DNA from: Arthrobacter ruber
Lineage (GTDB): Bacteria > Actinomycetota > Actinomycetes > Actinomycetales > Micrococcaceae
Direction of reading: 5' to 3'
NCBI RefSeq assembly: GCF_002954225.1
Contig: NZ_PPTH01000016.1
Coordinates: forward strand, 191,114 to 255,113
DNA length: 64,000 nucleotides
Of this stretch, positions 24,999 through 33,693 are shown in pieces. The position numbers and the translations under genes were made by a program. Numbering within the stretch: the first letter of the stretch is position 1; every line of letters starts with the position of its first letter. Under the pieces are notes generated by a model that had not been told where the DNA came from, ran no database searches, and was given only the letters and a program-made list of their open reading frames with translations.

Positions 24999-26366
24999 AT
25001 GGCACTAGCCTCAGAGCGTCCGGACGCCCGGTCCCGGAACGGCATGAGCGCCGCGGACCGCAAGGTCCTCGCGGGAACGATGGTCGGCACCACGATCGAG
25101 TGGTACGACTTCTTCATCTTCGCCCAGGCCGCGGGCATCGTCTTCGCCACGCTGTACTTCGGGCCGCTCGAGGGCGAGAGTCCGGGCCTCGCCCAGCTCG
25201 TCGCGTGGGCCACGATCGGCATCAGCTTCTTCTTCCGGCCCCTCGGCGCGGTCATCGCCGGGCGGCTCGGCGACAAGATCGGCCGGAAGGCCATGCTCGT
25301 CTTCACGCTCGTGATGATGGGCTCCGCCACCGCGCTGATCGGCCTGCTGCCCACCTACGCGCAGATCGGCGTCTGGGCACCCATCCTGCTCATGCTCCTG
25401 CGCATCCTCCAGGGCTTCTCCGCCGGTGGCGAGTGGGGCGGCGCCGCACTCATGGCCGTCGAGCACGCCCCGGTGAACAAGCGTGGCTTCTGGGGCGCCT
25501 ACCCGCAGATCGGCGTCCCGGTCGGCATGATCCTGGCCACCCTCGTGCTGTTCCTGCTGCGCAGTTCCATGTCCCCGGAGGACTTCCTGGCCTGGGGCTG
25601 GCGCATCCCGTTCCTGCTCTCCGTGGTGCTGATCGTCGTCGGCTACTTCATCCGCGCCGCCGTGGCCGAGAGCCCCGTGTTCAAGCGCATGATCGAGCGC
25701 AAGCGCGACACCGCCACTCCCCTGCGCAACCTCCTGAAGACGAACAAGAAGCAGGTCGTCCTCGCCGCGCTCATCTTCATCGGCAACAACGCCGCCGGCT
25801 ACCTGGTCATCGCGTTCCTCTCCTCCTACGCCCAGCGGACCCTCGGCATGCCGGCCGCCCCCGTGCTCCTCGCGACACTCCTGGCGTCCTTCGGCTGGCT
25901 CATCTTCACGCTCTACGGCGGCATCCTGTCCGACCGCATCGGCCGCGTGCGGACCTTCCAGATCGGCTACGCACTCATCTTCGTCTGGATGATCCCGATG
26001 TTCATGCTCATCGACACCCGCAGCATCTGGGCCTACGGGATCGCCATCTTCGTCCTCACCATCGGACTCGGGCTGTCCTACGGCCCCATGTCCGCGATGT
26101 ATGCCGAGATGTTCCCAGCCAACGTCCGCTACTCAGGCATCGGCATCGGCTACGCCCTCGGCGCGATCCTCGGTGGCGCGTTCGCCCCGCTGATCGCCGA
26201 GGCCCTCCTGAGGGGCACCGGATGGTCCGGTTCGATCGGCCTCTACATCATGGGCCTGTGCGTCATCTCCTTCATCGGCGTCACCCTGGCCAAGGAGACC
26301 AAGGGGGCGCCCCTGGAGGCGGAGAAGGACGCCGTGGGCGTCGACGCCGGGCGTTCCTCCCAGTAA
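24999..26366 (+). CDS. MHS-family metabolite:H+ symporter (MFS)
   Basis: A 455-residue, 12-helix uptake transporter of the metabolite:H+ symporter branch. The opening GTMVGTTIEWYDFFIFAQAA is diagnostic. Motif A after helix 2 is GRLGDKIGRKAMLVFTL. FSAGGEWGGAALMAVEHAP is the helix-4 region, and the second-half motif A is GGILSDRIGRVRTFQIG. MHS proteins import organic acids such as aromatic acids, ketoglutarate or shikimate. The operator shared with the hpa operon suggests a hydroxyphenylacetate-type substrate. A leader of about 90 bases separates operator and ATG. Confidence 0.92.
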   Translation: MALASERPDARSRNGMSAADRKVLAGTMVGTTIEWYDFFIFAQAAGIVFATLYFGPLEGESPGLAQLVAWATIGISFFFRPLGAVIAGRLGDKIGRKAMLVFTLVMMGSATALIGLLPTYAQIGVWAPILLMLLRILQGFSAGGEWGGAALMAVEHAPVNKRGFWGAYPQIGVPVGMILATLVLFLLRSSMSPEDFLAWGWRIPFLLSVVLIVVGYFIRAAVAESPVFKRMIERKRDTATPLRNLLKTNKKQVVLAALIFIGNNAAGYLVIAFLSSYAQRTLGMPAAPVLLATLLASFGWLIFTLYGGILSDRIGRVRTFQIGYALIFVWMIPMFMLIDTRSIWAYGIAIFVLTIGLGLSYGPMSAMYAEMFPANVRYSGIGIGYALGAILGGAFAPLIAEALLRGTGWSGSIGLYIMGLCVISFIGVTLAKETKGAPLEAEKDAVGVDAGRSSQ

Positions 26367-26398
26367 CGCGCTCCCGCCTGACCGTTCGAATCATCGAG

Positions 26399-26432
26399 GA
26401 TGCCCACCGGCTGCACCACGCCGGTGGGCATC
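26399..26432 (+). terminator. Terminator after the MHS transporter gene
   Basis: A 12-base perfect stem (GATGCCCACCGG / CCGGTGGGCATC) with a 10-base loop lies 32 bases after the stop. Confidence 0.75.
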
Positions 26433-26550
26433 GTCGTCTCCCCCTGACCGGGTCGGCCTGCTGGGCGACGACGGCCCGGCCACCGGTCCCGGACACCTGG
26501 CAACGACGCCGTGGTGCGGCCTCGGGCCGCCGCGCCGATACCGCGCCCGC

Positions 26551-26700
26551 TATAGTGACTGACGTCGGGCGCCGTGGCGCCGTGCCTGAAAAAGAGGCAA
26601 TAAGGGCGTCGCCCGAGGCACATACGGAACCCACCCATCAAGTCCTCCGGGTCGACCGTGTGCCGCTCGTTGTAGCCCCGGGGACTTCGCGCTGAAGGAA
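26551..26700 (+). promoter_or_regulatory. -10 box and structured leader of the ThDP-enzyme gene
   Basis: TATAGT (26551-26556) is a good -10 box, though no clear -35 is seen. The leader of about 145 bases contains competing helices. TCGGGCG near 26564 can pair with CGCCCGA near 26616. GTGCCT can pair with AGGCAC over about 40 bases or with the nearby AGGC. A GTG ORF of 37 codons, starting about 26582, ends at 26695 just before the gene. The stretch 26433-26550 holds nothing I recognise. I could not match a known riboswitch class. Confidence 0.35.
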
Positions 26701-26706
26701 TTCCCG

Positions 26707-28353
26707 ATGCCCACCGTCTCCTCCCGGATCGTCTCCGCCCTCCTGCCCGCCACCACCAAGGTCTTCGGGGTCATGGGCAACGGCAACGCGCACTTCCTCG
26801 ACGCCGTCATGGCGGCACCGTCCTTGCACTTCACCGCCGTGCGGCACGAAGCCGGTGCGGTCGCCGCCGCCGACGCCTACCACCGGGCCAGCGGCCGCCT
26901 CGCCGTAGCCACCACCACGTACGGCGCCGGATTCACGAACGCCCTGACGCCGCTGGCCGAAGCCGTGCAGGCGGGCATCCCGCTGGTGCTCGTGGTCGGC
27001 GATGCCCCCACCACCGGGGTGCGCGCGTGGGACGTGGATCAGGCCCTCGTCGCGAAGGGGCTCGGCGCCACGACCTTCACCGTGTCCGCCGCGCGCCCCC
27101 AGGCGACGACGACGGCGGCGATCGAGCACGCACTCCACCATCGGGAGGCCGTGGTGCTCGCGATCCCCTACAATCTCGCCGCCGCCGAGGCCGCGGACGA
27201 GGTATTCGCCGCTCCACCCGCCGCAGCACCCCTCGAGGAACCGGCCGCCGGGGACATCGCGCGCGCCGCCGCGCTGCTCTCCGCCGCCGAGAGGCCCCTG
27301 ATCCTGGCGGGTCGCGGCGCCTGGGTCAGTGGTGCCGGTGAGGCAGCAGCCCGCCTCGCCGACCGCCTCGGCGCCCTCACCGCCACCTCCGGCCTCGGTG
27401 CGGGGCTCTTCGGGGACGATCCTGCAGCCCTCGGGATCGCCGGCGGCTGGGCCTCCGAGCGCACGGCGGAGCTCATCGAGCAGGCCGACGTCGTCCTGGT
27501 GCTCGGGGCGCGGCTCAACCAGTTCACGATGCGCTTCGGCCACTCCTTCGATCCGGACGCCCGGGTCATCCAGGCCGACATCGCCGCCGGCCCCACCTCG
27601 CCTGCCGTCACCGACTTCCTCCGCGCCGACGCGCGCCTCGCCGCCGAGGCGCTCCTCGCCGCCGTCGGGCCCCGCGAGGGAGCCCGCCGGTGGAGCACCA
27701 CCGCAGCCGATGCCGCCTTCAAGGCCCACGATGCGCGGGAGGACGGTGACGCCGCCGCACCGGACGGCCGCCTGGACCCGCGGAGCCTGTGTAGGGCGCT
27801 GGACCGGATGCTGCCCGCGGACCGGACGGTGGTGCAGGACGGCGGCCACTTCATCGGCTGGGCGCCCGGCTACCTCCGCGTCCCGGCGCCGAACCGCCTG
27901 ATCATGGTGGGCACCGCGTACCAGACCATCGGGCTCGGCTTCCCCAGCGCCGTGGGCGCAGCCCGAGCGCTGCCGGGATCCACCGTCGTCCTGTGCACTG
28001 GCGATGGCGGGGCGCTCATGGCCCTGGCCGACCTCGACACGTTCATCCGGGCCGCACGGCGTGCCGTCATCGTGGTCTTCAACGACGCCGCCTACGGTGC
28101 CGAGATCCACCAGTACGCGGTCCGCGGCATCCACTCCGGCCCCATGATGATCGACGAGGTGGACTTCGCCGCCGTCGCCGCCGCCTTCGGTGCCCGCTCC
28201 GCCACGATCGCTGCGCTCGAGGACCTCGCCGCCGTGGAGGGCTGGCTGGCGTCCGACGACGACGGCGTCCTGCTGCTCGACTGCAAGATCTCGCAGCAGG
28301 TCGTGGCCCCCTATATGCAGGAGATCGTGGCGGTGGCGACCGGCAAGCGCTGA
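26707..28353 (+). CDS. Thiamine diphosphate-dependent enzyme (decarboxylase/synthase type)
   Basis: A 548-residue ThDP enzyme of the acetolactate synthase/benzoylformate decarboxylase superfamily. The cofactor-activating Glu48 is in VRHEAGAVAAADAYHRA. The central domain (about 190-320) includes RPLILAGRGAWVSGA. The C-terminal ThDP/Mg motif begins CTGDGGALMALADLDT and ends NDAAYGAE, giving the GDG...N pattern. There is no FAD-type or obvious tungsten of acetolactate synthase specificity to read, so the keto acid is unknown; an aromatic 2-oxoacid is plausible in this catabolic neighbourhood. A structured leader precedes it. The PRISE-like reductase gene follows 150 bases later. Confidence 0.82.
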   Translation: MPTVSSRIVSALLPATTKVFGVMGNGNAHFLDAVMAAPSLHFTAVRHEAGAVAAADAYHRASGRLAVATTTYGAGFTNALTPLAEAVQAGIPLVLVVGDAPTTGVRAWDVDQALVAKGLGATTFTVSAARPQATTTAAIEHALHHREAVVLAIPYNLAAAEAADEVFAAPPAAAPLEEPAAGDIARAAALLSAAERPLILAGRGAWVSGAGEAAARLADRLGALTATSGLGAGLFGDDPAALGIAGGWASERTAELIEQADVVLVLGARLNQFTMRFGHSFDPDARVIQADIAAGPTSPAVTDFLRADARLAAEALLAAVGPREGARRWSTTAADAAFKAHDAREDGDAAAPDGRLDPRSLCRALDRMLPADRTVVQDGGHFIGWAPGYLRVPAPNRLIMVGTAYQTIGLGFPSAVGAARALPGSTVVLCTGDGGALMALADLDTFIRAARRAVIVVFNDAAYGAEIHQYAVRGIHSGPMMIDEVDFAAVAAAFGARSATIAALEDLAAVEGWLASDDDGVLLLDCKISQQVVAPYMQEIVAVATGKR

Positions 28354-28503
28354 GGCCGGCAGCGGTCCCCGTCAAGGAATCGTGCCTGCTCGAGGGAGCC
28401 GTCCGGCGGACCGCGGCGGCATCGCCCGAAAGTTATAGTGGCTGGACCGGGAGACGACAGCGGCTGCCCAGGCGCTGATGAACCGCTATCGCAGGAGCCC
28501 ATC

Positions 28504-29652
28504 GTGACCCACCAGAACACGCAGAGCACCGACGCGCCATCCGCCGCGGTGTCGTCGGAGTCCGTCGCCTCCGCAGCTGGTGCCGGGGCGGCCGTCGACG
28601 CGTCGACCACGGTGCTGGTCGCCGGCGCCGGCGGGGTCATCGGGCGGCACGTCGCGGACGAGTACGCCCGTCGCGGCGCGACGGTGCGGGGGCTGAGCCG
28701 CCGTCCCGTCAGCGGCGCCCGGTGGGAGCACCTGCCCGTGGACCTGCTCGCTCGGGACGCGGCCCGCACCGGCCTCGAGGCGGCCCGGGACACCACCCAC
28801 CTGGTGTTCGCGGCATACATCGAACGGGCCACGACCGCCGAGCAGATCGAGATCAACTCCGCCCTGCTGACCAACGCCCTGGACGGGCTCGAGGCGGCGG
28901 ATGCTCCGCTGCGCCACGTCACCCTCTACCAGGGCGGGAAGGCGTACGGGGGGCACCTGGGCTACTTCAACACCCCGGCGAAGGAGCGCGACGCGCGGCT
29001 GATCCAGCCGAACTTCTACTACGACCAGGAGGACATCCTCCGTGCCGTCGCCGCGGAACGCGGCTTCCGGGCCACCATGCTGCGTCCCGAGGGTGTCGTC
29101 GGCTACGCCGTCGGCAATCCCATGAACATCCTGATGGTCATCGCGGTCTATGCGAGCATCTGCCGGGAACTCGGTCAGCCGCTGCGCTTCCCGGGCACGC
29201 ACGCCGCCTATGACGCCCTGTACCAGGTGACCGATGCGTCACTGCTGGCACGCGCCACCGTCTGGGCCGGCTCTGAGCCGCGGGCCGCCGGGGAGGTCTA
29301 CAACATCACCAACGGGGACCAGATCCGCTGGCGTCACCTGTGGCCGGTCTTCGCCCGCCACTTCGGGATGGACTACGCCGAGCCGCAGCCGGTCCCGCTG
29401 GCCGAGGCGATGCCGCACCACGAGGATCTCTGGCAGGGCATGGTGACGAAGTACGATCTCGTGCCCACCCCCTTCGAGGACCTGGCCGGCTGGGCCTTCG
29501 GTGATTTCCTCTTCCGCTCGGGCTTCGACAACGTCACGTCCACCATCAAGGCCCGGCAGCACGGCTTCAGCGACTGCCTCGACACCGAGGACCGCTTCCT
29601 CGAGCTGTTCGACCAGCTCGCGGCCGGGAGGATCATCCCGCCGCTGGACTGA
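28504..29652 (+). CDS. PRISE-like NAD(P)H-dependent enone reductase (SDR superfamily)
   Basis: A 382-residue extended-SDR protein. After a low-complexity N terminus (residues 1-33) comes GAGGVIGRHV (41-50), then VRGLSRRP for the NADP phosphate. The standard YxxxK is missing. In its place are YQGGKAYGGHLG with Lys146 and PNFYYDQEDIL with Tyr172/173, the Lys and FYY-ED motifs of the progesterone 5-beta-reductase/iridoid synthase (PRISE) group. Such enzymes reduce activated C=C bonds. Bacterial members are rarely studied. The start is GTG after CAGGAGCC. TATAGT at 28434-28439 may be its -10 box. Confidence 0.82.
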   Translation: MTHQNTQSTDAPSAAVSSESVASAAGAGAAVDASTTVLVAGAGGVIGRHVADEYARRGATVRGLSRRPVSGARWEHLPVDLLARDAARTGLEAARDTTHLVFAAYIERATTAEQIEINSALLTNALDGLEAADAPLRHVTLYQGGKAYGGHLGYFNTPAKERDARLIQPNFYYDQEDILRAVAAERGFRATMLRPEGVVGYAVGNPMNILMVIAVYASICRELGQPLRFPGTHAAYDALYQVTDASLLARATVWAGSEPRAAGEVYNITNGDQIRWRHLWPVFARHFGMDYAEPQPVPLAEAMPHHEDLWQGMVTKYDLVPTPFEDLAGWAFGDFLFRSGFDNVTSTIKARQHGFSDCLDTEDRFLELFDQLAAGRIIPPLD

Positions 29653-29768
29653 ACGGCGACCGTCGGCGCCCCTGCGGGCGGCGGGGAGGCCGGGTCACTG
29701 GTCAACCACCTTCCGGGAATGGTTCACTGCAGGGACTGCCACCGTCTTCTCGAGGAAGCGAGCCCTGG

Positions 29769-31115
29769 GTGACCACCCTTCCCGTAAGCCCGGTTCCCGA
29801 CGACCTGGACGCCGCACGCGGTTCCGGTCCCGCGCGCGGTCCCCTCGGCCGGCTCGTGGCCGGGTCGCTGGTCGCCGGTCTCCTGGCCGCGCTCCTGCTG
29901 GCGGCGGCCCCTTTCATCCCGGCGACGGAGAGTGGCGTGACCGGGGGGCTCCTGCTGGGCTTCGCGCTGGGCTGGGCCCTCCTGGCGGTGCTGTCGGCGA
30001 GGTTCACGAGCCGGCCGCAGGGGTGGGCCGTGGCACCCGCCCTGTTCCTGGGCCTGAGCGGCCTGCTCCTGGTGGTGTTCGGAGCCCCGATACGGGAGGC
30101 GCTCGCCTGGGTGGGGCCTCCGGCCCTGCTGGTGCTGGGTGTGTGGATGGTCGGCAGGATCCGTCGGCGGCTTCCCGGCCGGGGCGCCCGCGCGCTGCTC
30201 TACCCCGTGATCGCGCTGTTCGTCGTCGCGTCACTGGCGGGCGGGTACGAGACGGTTCGGGGAGCGGTGCGGGCGGGGAGTCCCCCTGACCACGGCCGGT
30301 TGATCGACGTCGGCGGTCACCGCCTCCACCTGGACTGCACCGGCGCGGGCAGCCCTACCGTAGTGCTCGAACCCGGCGCGGGCCTGACGTCGTCGGACCT
30401 CGTCCTGATCGCGCCGGAGGTCGCGCAGGACACCCGGGTCTGCGTCTACGACCGTGCGGGGCGCGGCTGGAGCGAAGCGGCGACCGCGCCGCAGGACGCC
30501 GCGCAGCTCACCACCGACCTCCACACGCTGCTGCAACGCGGCGGCGAGCCAGGGCCCTACGTGCTGGCCGGTCATTCCTTCGGCGGCCTCTACGCCCTCA
30601 CCTTCGCCGCCCGGTACCCGGAGGAGGTGGCCGGGCTGGTGCTGGTGGACTCGACCGCACCCGATCCCGCTCCAGCACCGGAGCCGAGGCCCGGTTCCGG
30701 TGCTGGATCCGCGCGCCCCGATGACACCACGAACCGCATCTCCGCGCTGGTCGCCGCCGCAGGTCGGCTCGGCGTCGGGCCGCTCCTGGGTGTGGAATCG
30801 GGGGACCATCTGCGGAGCACGGTGGACGAATACCTCGTCGCCGGGTCCTCGATGGATCAGGCCGCCGCGCTGAGGACCTTTGCCGACAAGCCCCTGGTCG
30901 TCCTGACAGCCGGTAGCGGGACCAGGCCGGGATGGAGCGGGTCCCAGGACGCACTGGCCGCCCTGTCGACCAACACGCTGCACCGCGTCGTCGACGGGGC
31001 GACCCACGGATCGCTGCTCGGCGACGAACAGGATGCCGCCCGGACCGCCCGGGGGATCCTCGATGCCGTGGCCGCGGTACGATCCGGAACCCGGCTGACC
31101 CCCGACGGCCAGTGA
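29769..31115 (+). CDS. Membrane-anchored alpha/beta hydrolase
   Basis: A 448-residue protein with an N-terminal membrane domain of about five helices (residues 26-165, e.g. LVAGSLVAGLLAALLLAAAP and LIAPALFLGL-like VAPALFLGLSGLLLVVFG), then an external or cytoplasmic alpha/beta hydrolase (180-440). The hydrolase has HRLHLDCTGAGSPTVVLEPG (oxyanion region), VYDRAGRGWSE, the nucleophile elbow GHSFGG and a late His in VVDGATHGSLL. It resembles proline-iminopeptidase/lactonase-type hydrolases. The substrate is unknown. The start is GTG. Confidence 0.82.
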   Translation: MTTLPVSPVPDDLDAARGSGPARGPLGRLVAGSLVAGLLAALLLAAAPFIPATESGVTGGLLLGFALGWALLAVLSARFTSRPQGWAVAPALFLGLSGLLLVVFGAPIREALAWVGPPALLVLGVWMVGRIRRRLPGRGARALLYPVIALFVVASLAGGYETVRGAVRAGSPPDHGRLIDVGGHRLHLDCTGAGSPTVVLEPGAGLTSSDLVLIAPEVAQDTRVCVYDRAGRGWSEAATAPQDAAQLTTDLHTLLQRGGEPGPYVLAGHSFGGLYALTFAARYPEEVAGLVLVDSTAPDPAPAPEPRPGSGAGSARPDDTTNRISALVAAAGRLGVGPLLGVESGDHLRSTVDEYLVAGSSMDQAAALRTFADKPLVVLTAGSGTRPGWSGSQDALAALSTNTLHRVVDGATHGSLLGDEQDAARTARGILDAVAAVRSGTRLTPDGQ

Positions 31116-31134
31116 ATCCCTCCGCCCGTCGGCC

Positions 31135-32085
31135 CTAGCTCCGGCTCGCCGCCCCGAGGCGGGTGCCGAGGTCCCTGGCGGCAGCACAGAGGGGCTCCGG
31201 ACCCATGATGGTGAAGGGGGCACCGAACCTGACGGCGGATGCGAGCACACCGTCCCAGGACCAGGAACCGAGGCCCACCCGGCAGGAACCCTCCGTGAGC
31301 TCCTCGACGGTCCCGTCCCCGACGAACGGTGCGACCTCGTGCAGCGGGAGGTCGATGACGATCTCCCCGGTGCACGGCCACCGGTCCACGGCATCCGAAC
31401 CCTTCAGGCGGGCGGACAGGTAGGTGCGGGCATCGGGGGCCGGGAGCGCGCGGGGCGGGAACACCGCACCGGTCGGGGTCCGGGGAGACATCCGGTCGAG
31501 GCGGTAGATGCGCCAGTCGTCACGGTCCAGGTCCCAGCCGATCAGGTACCAGCGACCGTTCCGGGCCACGATCGCGTGCGGCTGGGTCCGCCGCGGCAGC
31601 TCGTCCTCGTGGTAGTCGAAGCGCAGCGTGGTGCGGTTCCGGACGGCGGCGCTGACCGTTTCGAGGACGGTGGGCGCGACGCGGGCCGTCGCGGTGTCCG
31701 CCCCGATGAACCGGATGCCGTCGATGCGGTGCCGGAGCCGGGACGGCATGACCTGCCGGATGGTGGCCAGCGCCCGCTGCGCCGCATCGTCCAGGTCGAC
31801 GCCGGAGGACGGCGCGTTCTGCAGGGCGACGGCGACCGCCACGGCCTGGTCCTCGTCGAACAGCAGGGGCGGCAGATCCGAGCCTGCTGCCATCCGGTAG
31901 CCGCCGTCCGGGCCCTTGACCGCGCGGATGCGGTAGCCGAGCTCCCGGAGCCGATCGATGTCCCGGCGGACCGTCCGCGGTGTCACACCCAGTCGCTCGG
32001 CCAGCATCTCTCCGGGCCATACCCGCTGGGCCTGCAGGATCGAGAGCAGCGCCAGCATCCGTGCGGGACTTCCGGTCATGGTCAT
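31135..32085 (-). CDS. YafY-type HTH/WYL transcriptional regulator
   Basis: A 316-residue DNA-binding regulator. The N-terminal winged helix is MLALLSILQAQRVWPGEMLAERLGVTPRTVRRDIDRLRELGYRI. The GYRMAAGSDLPPLLFDEDQAVAV linker is characteristic. The WYL domain (about 130-230) includes ATRRTQPHAI-like RRTQPHAIVARNGRWYLIGWDLDRDDWRIYRLDRM. WYL domains sense ligands or nucleic acids. It is divergent from the VOC-protein gene and an inverted repeat lies between them, so it probably controls that gene and itself. ATG 32085 or 32079 may be used. Confidence 0.9.
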   Translation of the reverse strand: MTMTGSPARMLALLSILQAQRVWPGEMLAERLGVTPRTVRRDIDRLRELGYRIRAVKGPDGGYRMAAGSDLPPLLFDEDQAVAVAVALQNAPSSGVDLDDAAQRALATIRQVMPSRLRHRIDGIRFIGADTATARVAPTVLETVSAAVRNRTTLRFDYHEDELPRRTQPHAIVARNGRWYLIGWDLDRDDWRIYRLDRMSPRTPTGAVFPPRALPAPDARTYLSARLKGSDAVDRWPCTGEIVIDLPLHEVAPFVGDGTVEELTEGSCRVGLGSWSWDGVLASAVRFGAPFTIMGPEPLCAAARDLGTRLGAASRS

Positions 32086-32096
32086 CAGTATGGCTG

Positions 32097-32137
32097 CAGT
32101 AGAGGACTCCTTCTGACCTCTACTGACGCCACAGTAG
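32097..32137. promoter_or_regulatory. Operator in the YafY-VOC divergent region
   Basis: A perfect 9-base inverted repeat CAGTAGAGG / CCTCTACTG (32097-32105 and 32117-32125) with an 11-base centre, followed by a third half-site CAGTAG at 32132-32137. It lies 11 bases from the regulator start and 60 from the VOC start. It probably binds the YafY-type regulator. Confidence 0.55.
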
Positions 32138-32184
32138 TCTCATACGGCGCTCCTGCCGATCAGTCACAGAGGAAAGAGCACACC

Positions 32185-32649
32185 ATGAGCATCAGGACCA
32201 CCACGCACCTGAACTTCCGCGGCACGGCACGGCAGGCCCTCGGCTTCTACCAGGGCGTGTTCGGCGGTCGGGTCACCCTGGCCACCTACGGGGACCTCGG
32301 GATGCCGCAGGATGCACCCGGAGCCGACGGGATCGTCTTCGGGCAGCTCGAGAACGAGGACGGGTTCCGCCTCATGGCGTACGACGTCCCGGAGCACGAC
32401 ACCATCCCGGCTCCGGTCCCCGGCACCACCCTTCGCGAGAACGGGACCACCATCACCGACGGCACCTTCTTCCAGTCCGTGCGGACCGAGAACCTCGAGG
32501 AGCTCACCGGCTACTGGGACGGCCTCGCGAAGGGCGCCACCGTCGTCGAGCCCCTCGCCGCCTCCGCCTGGACCTCCGGGTTCGGCATGCTGACCGACCG
32601 CTTCGGCGTCACGTGGGTCCTCGATGTCGAGCAGGCCTACACGGGGTGA
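32185..32649 (+). CDS. VOC-family protein, PhnB/3-demethylubiquinone-like
   Basis: A 154-residue vicinal-oxygen-chelate protein of the PhnB-like group. It opens MSIRTTTHLNFRGTARQALGFYQGVFGG, the conserved start of this group. Later words are LMAYDVPEHD, FFQSVRTENLEELTGYWDGLAKG and GFGMLTDRFGVTWVLDV. These proteins usually lack a proven enzyme activity. AGAGGAAAGAG precedes the ATG. It is divergently arranged with, and probably regulated by, the YafY/WYL protein; this pairing is common in actinobacteria. Confidence 0.88.
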   Translation: MSIRTTTHLNFRGTARQALGFYQGVFGGRVTLATYGDLGMPQDAPGADGIVFGQLENEDGFRLMAYDVPEHDTIPAPVPGTTLRENGTTITDGTFFQSVRTENLEELTGYWDGLAKGATVVEPLAASAWTSGFGMLTDRFGVTWVLDVEQAYTG

Positions 32650-32731
32650 CCGCGGGGCTCCTGACGGGCAGGGCCCCCCGACTGGTCCTCCGGCGGGGTC
32701 CCTGCGGATGCCGATGCGTGATCCCGGGTGG

Positions 32732-33577
32732 TCACGGCTTCCGGGCGATGATCGTGTAGGTGCACGGGACGAGATCCCGCTCGACATCGGGCCACGCGAA
32801 TCCGTCCGGCACCTCGACCATGCGGGGCGAGAACCGCCACGGCAGGGTAGCTCCCTCGTCGACGCGGAGGATGTGCAGACCTGCCCCGATGAGCGCATTG
32901 ATGATGTCGGACAGGGGATGCGCCCATTGGTATGTGCGGGAGTGGTTCACCGTGCCGTCCCCTGCATACGTCGATTCCTCGTCCCAGACCTGCGGCTCGC
33001 CGTGGCCGAAATAGGGGTGCCGGAGCCGCAGCCCGTCCGCATGCTCATCGAGGGCGTAGAGGACCGGGTGCCCGTCGCGGATGTGGAAGGTGCCTCCTGC
33101 CCGGAGGAGGCCCGCGATCTGCCCGGCCCAGCGGCCCAGGTCCGGCAGCCAGTTGATGGTGCCGATGCTCGTGTAGACGAGATCGAAGTCGCCGCTGACG
33201 GCGGCGCGGGCATCGAGGACATCGGTCTCCACCCACGTCGCCTCCAGGCCCAGACGCTTCGCCAGTCCTGCAGCGGACGCCAGGGCCGCCGGGGAGAAGC
33301 CCACGCCTGTCACCCGGGCTCCTGCCCTGACCAGCGAGAGGGTGTCGGTGCCGATGTGACATTGAAGGTGGCATACGTCCAGACCCGCCACCGTGCCGTT
33401 CGGGAGGAAGGGTGCCAAGGCTGCCAGATCGGCGCGGACGACCGAGCTCAGGTGCTCGGGGGCGTAGAAGTCGTCGATCCCGTAGGCGGCTTCATGGAGG
33501 GGCACCCGGTCCTCCCAGTTCTCACGGTTACTCCTGCGTGCAGCAGCCCACCCGATCGCATCCCGGTCATTACCCAT
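32732..33577 (-). CDS. Class I SAM-dependent methyltransferase
   Basis: A 281-residue methyltransferase with a Rossmann-type fold. Motif I is LDVCHLQCHIGTDTLSLVRAG with HIGTDT in place of the usual GxGxG. The motif IV region is DFDLVYTSIGTINWLPDLGRWA. The C-terminal half has HPYFGHGEPQVWDEESTYAGDG and a typical SDIINALIGAGLHILRVDE. This CHLQCHIGTDT group of actinobacterial proteins has no assigned substrate. Monocistronic on the minus strand, convergent with the VOC gene. Confidence 0.85.
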   Translation of the reverse strand: MGNDRDAIGWAAARRSNRENWEDRVPLHEAAYGIDDFYAPEHLSSVVRADLAALAPFLPNGTVAGLDVCHLQCHIGTDTLSLVRAGARVTGVGFSPAALASAAGLAKRLGLEATWVETDVLDARAAVSGDFDLVYTSIGTINWLPDLGRWAGQIAGLLRAGGTFHIRDGHPVLYALDEHADGLRLRHPYFGHGEPQVWDEESTYAGDGTVNHSRTYQWAHPLSDIINALIGAGLHILRVDEGATLPWRFSPRMVEVPDGFAWPDVERDLVPCTYTIIARKP

Positions 33578-33693
33578 GGAACGAGCTTACGAGCCGGACA
33601 CAGGGACCCGGACGGAACTCCCGCAGACTGCCGAGACCGAGGCCCTGACCAGCCAGGGCGCGAAGACCCGGCAGTCCGCCTCGAAGGGCGCCA

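Noticed and set aside
26399-26432. Hairpin after the MHS gene as a regulatory repeat
   Set aside because: Its position right after the stop and single occurrence fit an ordinary terminator.
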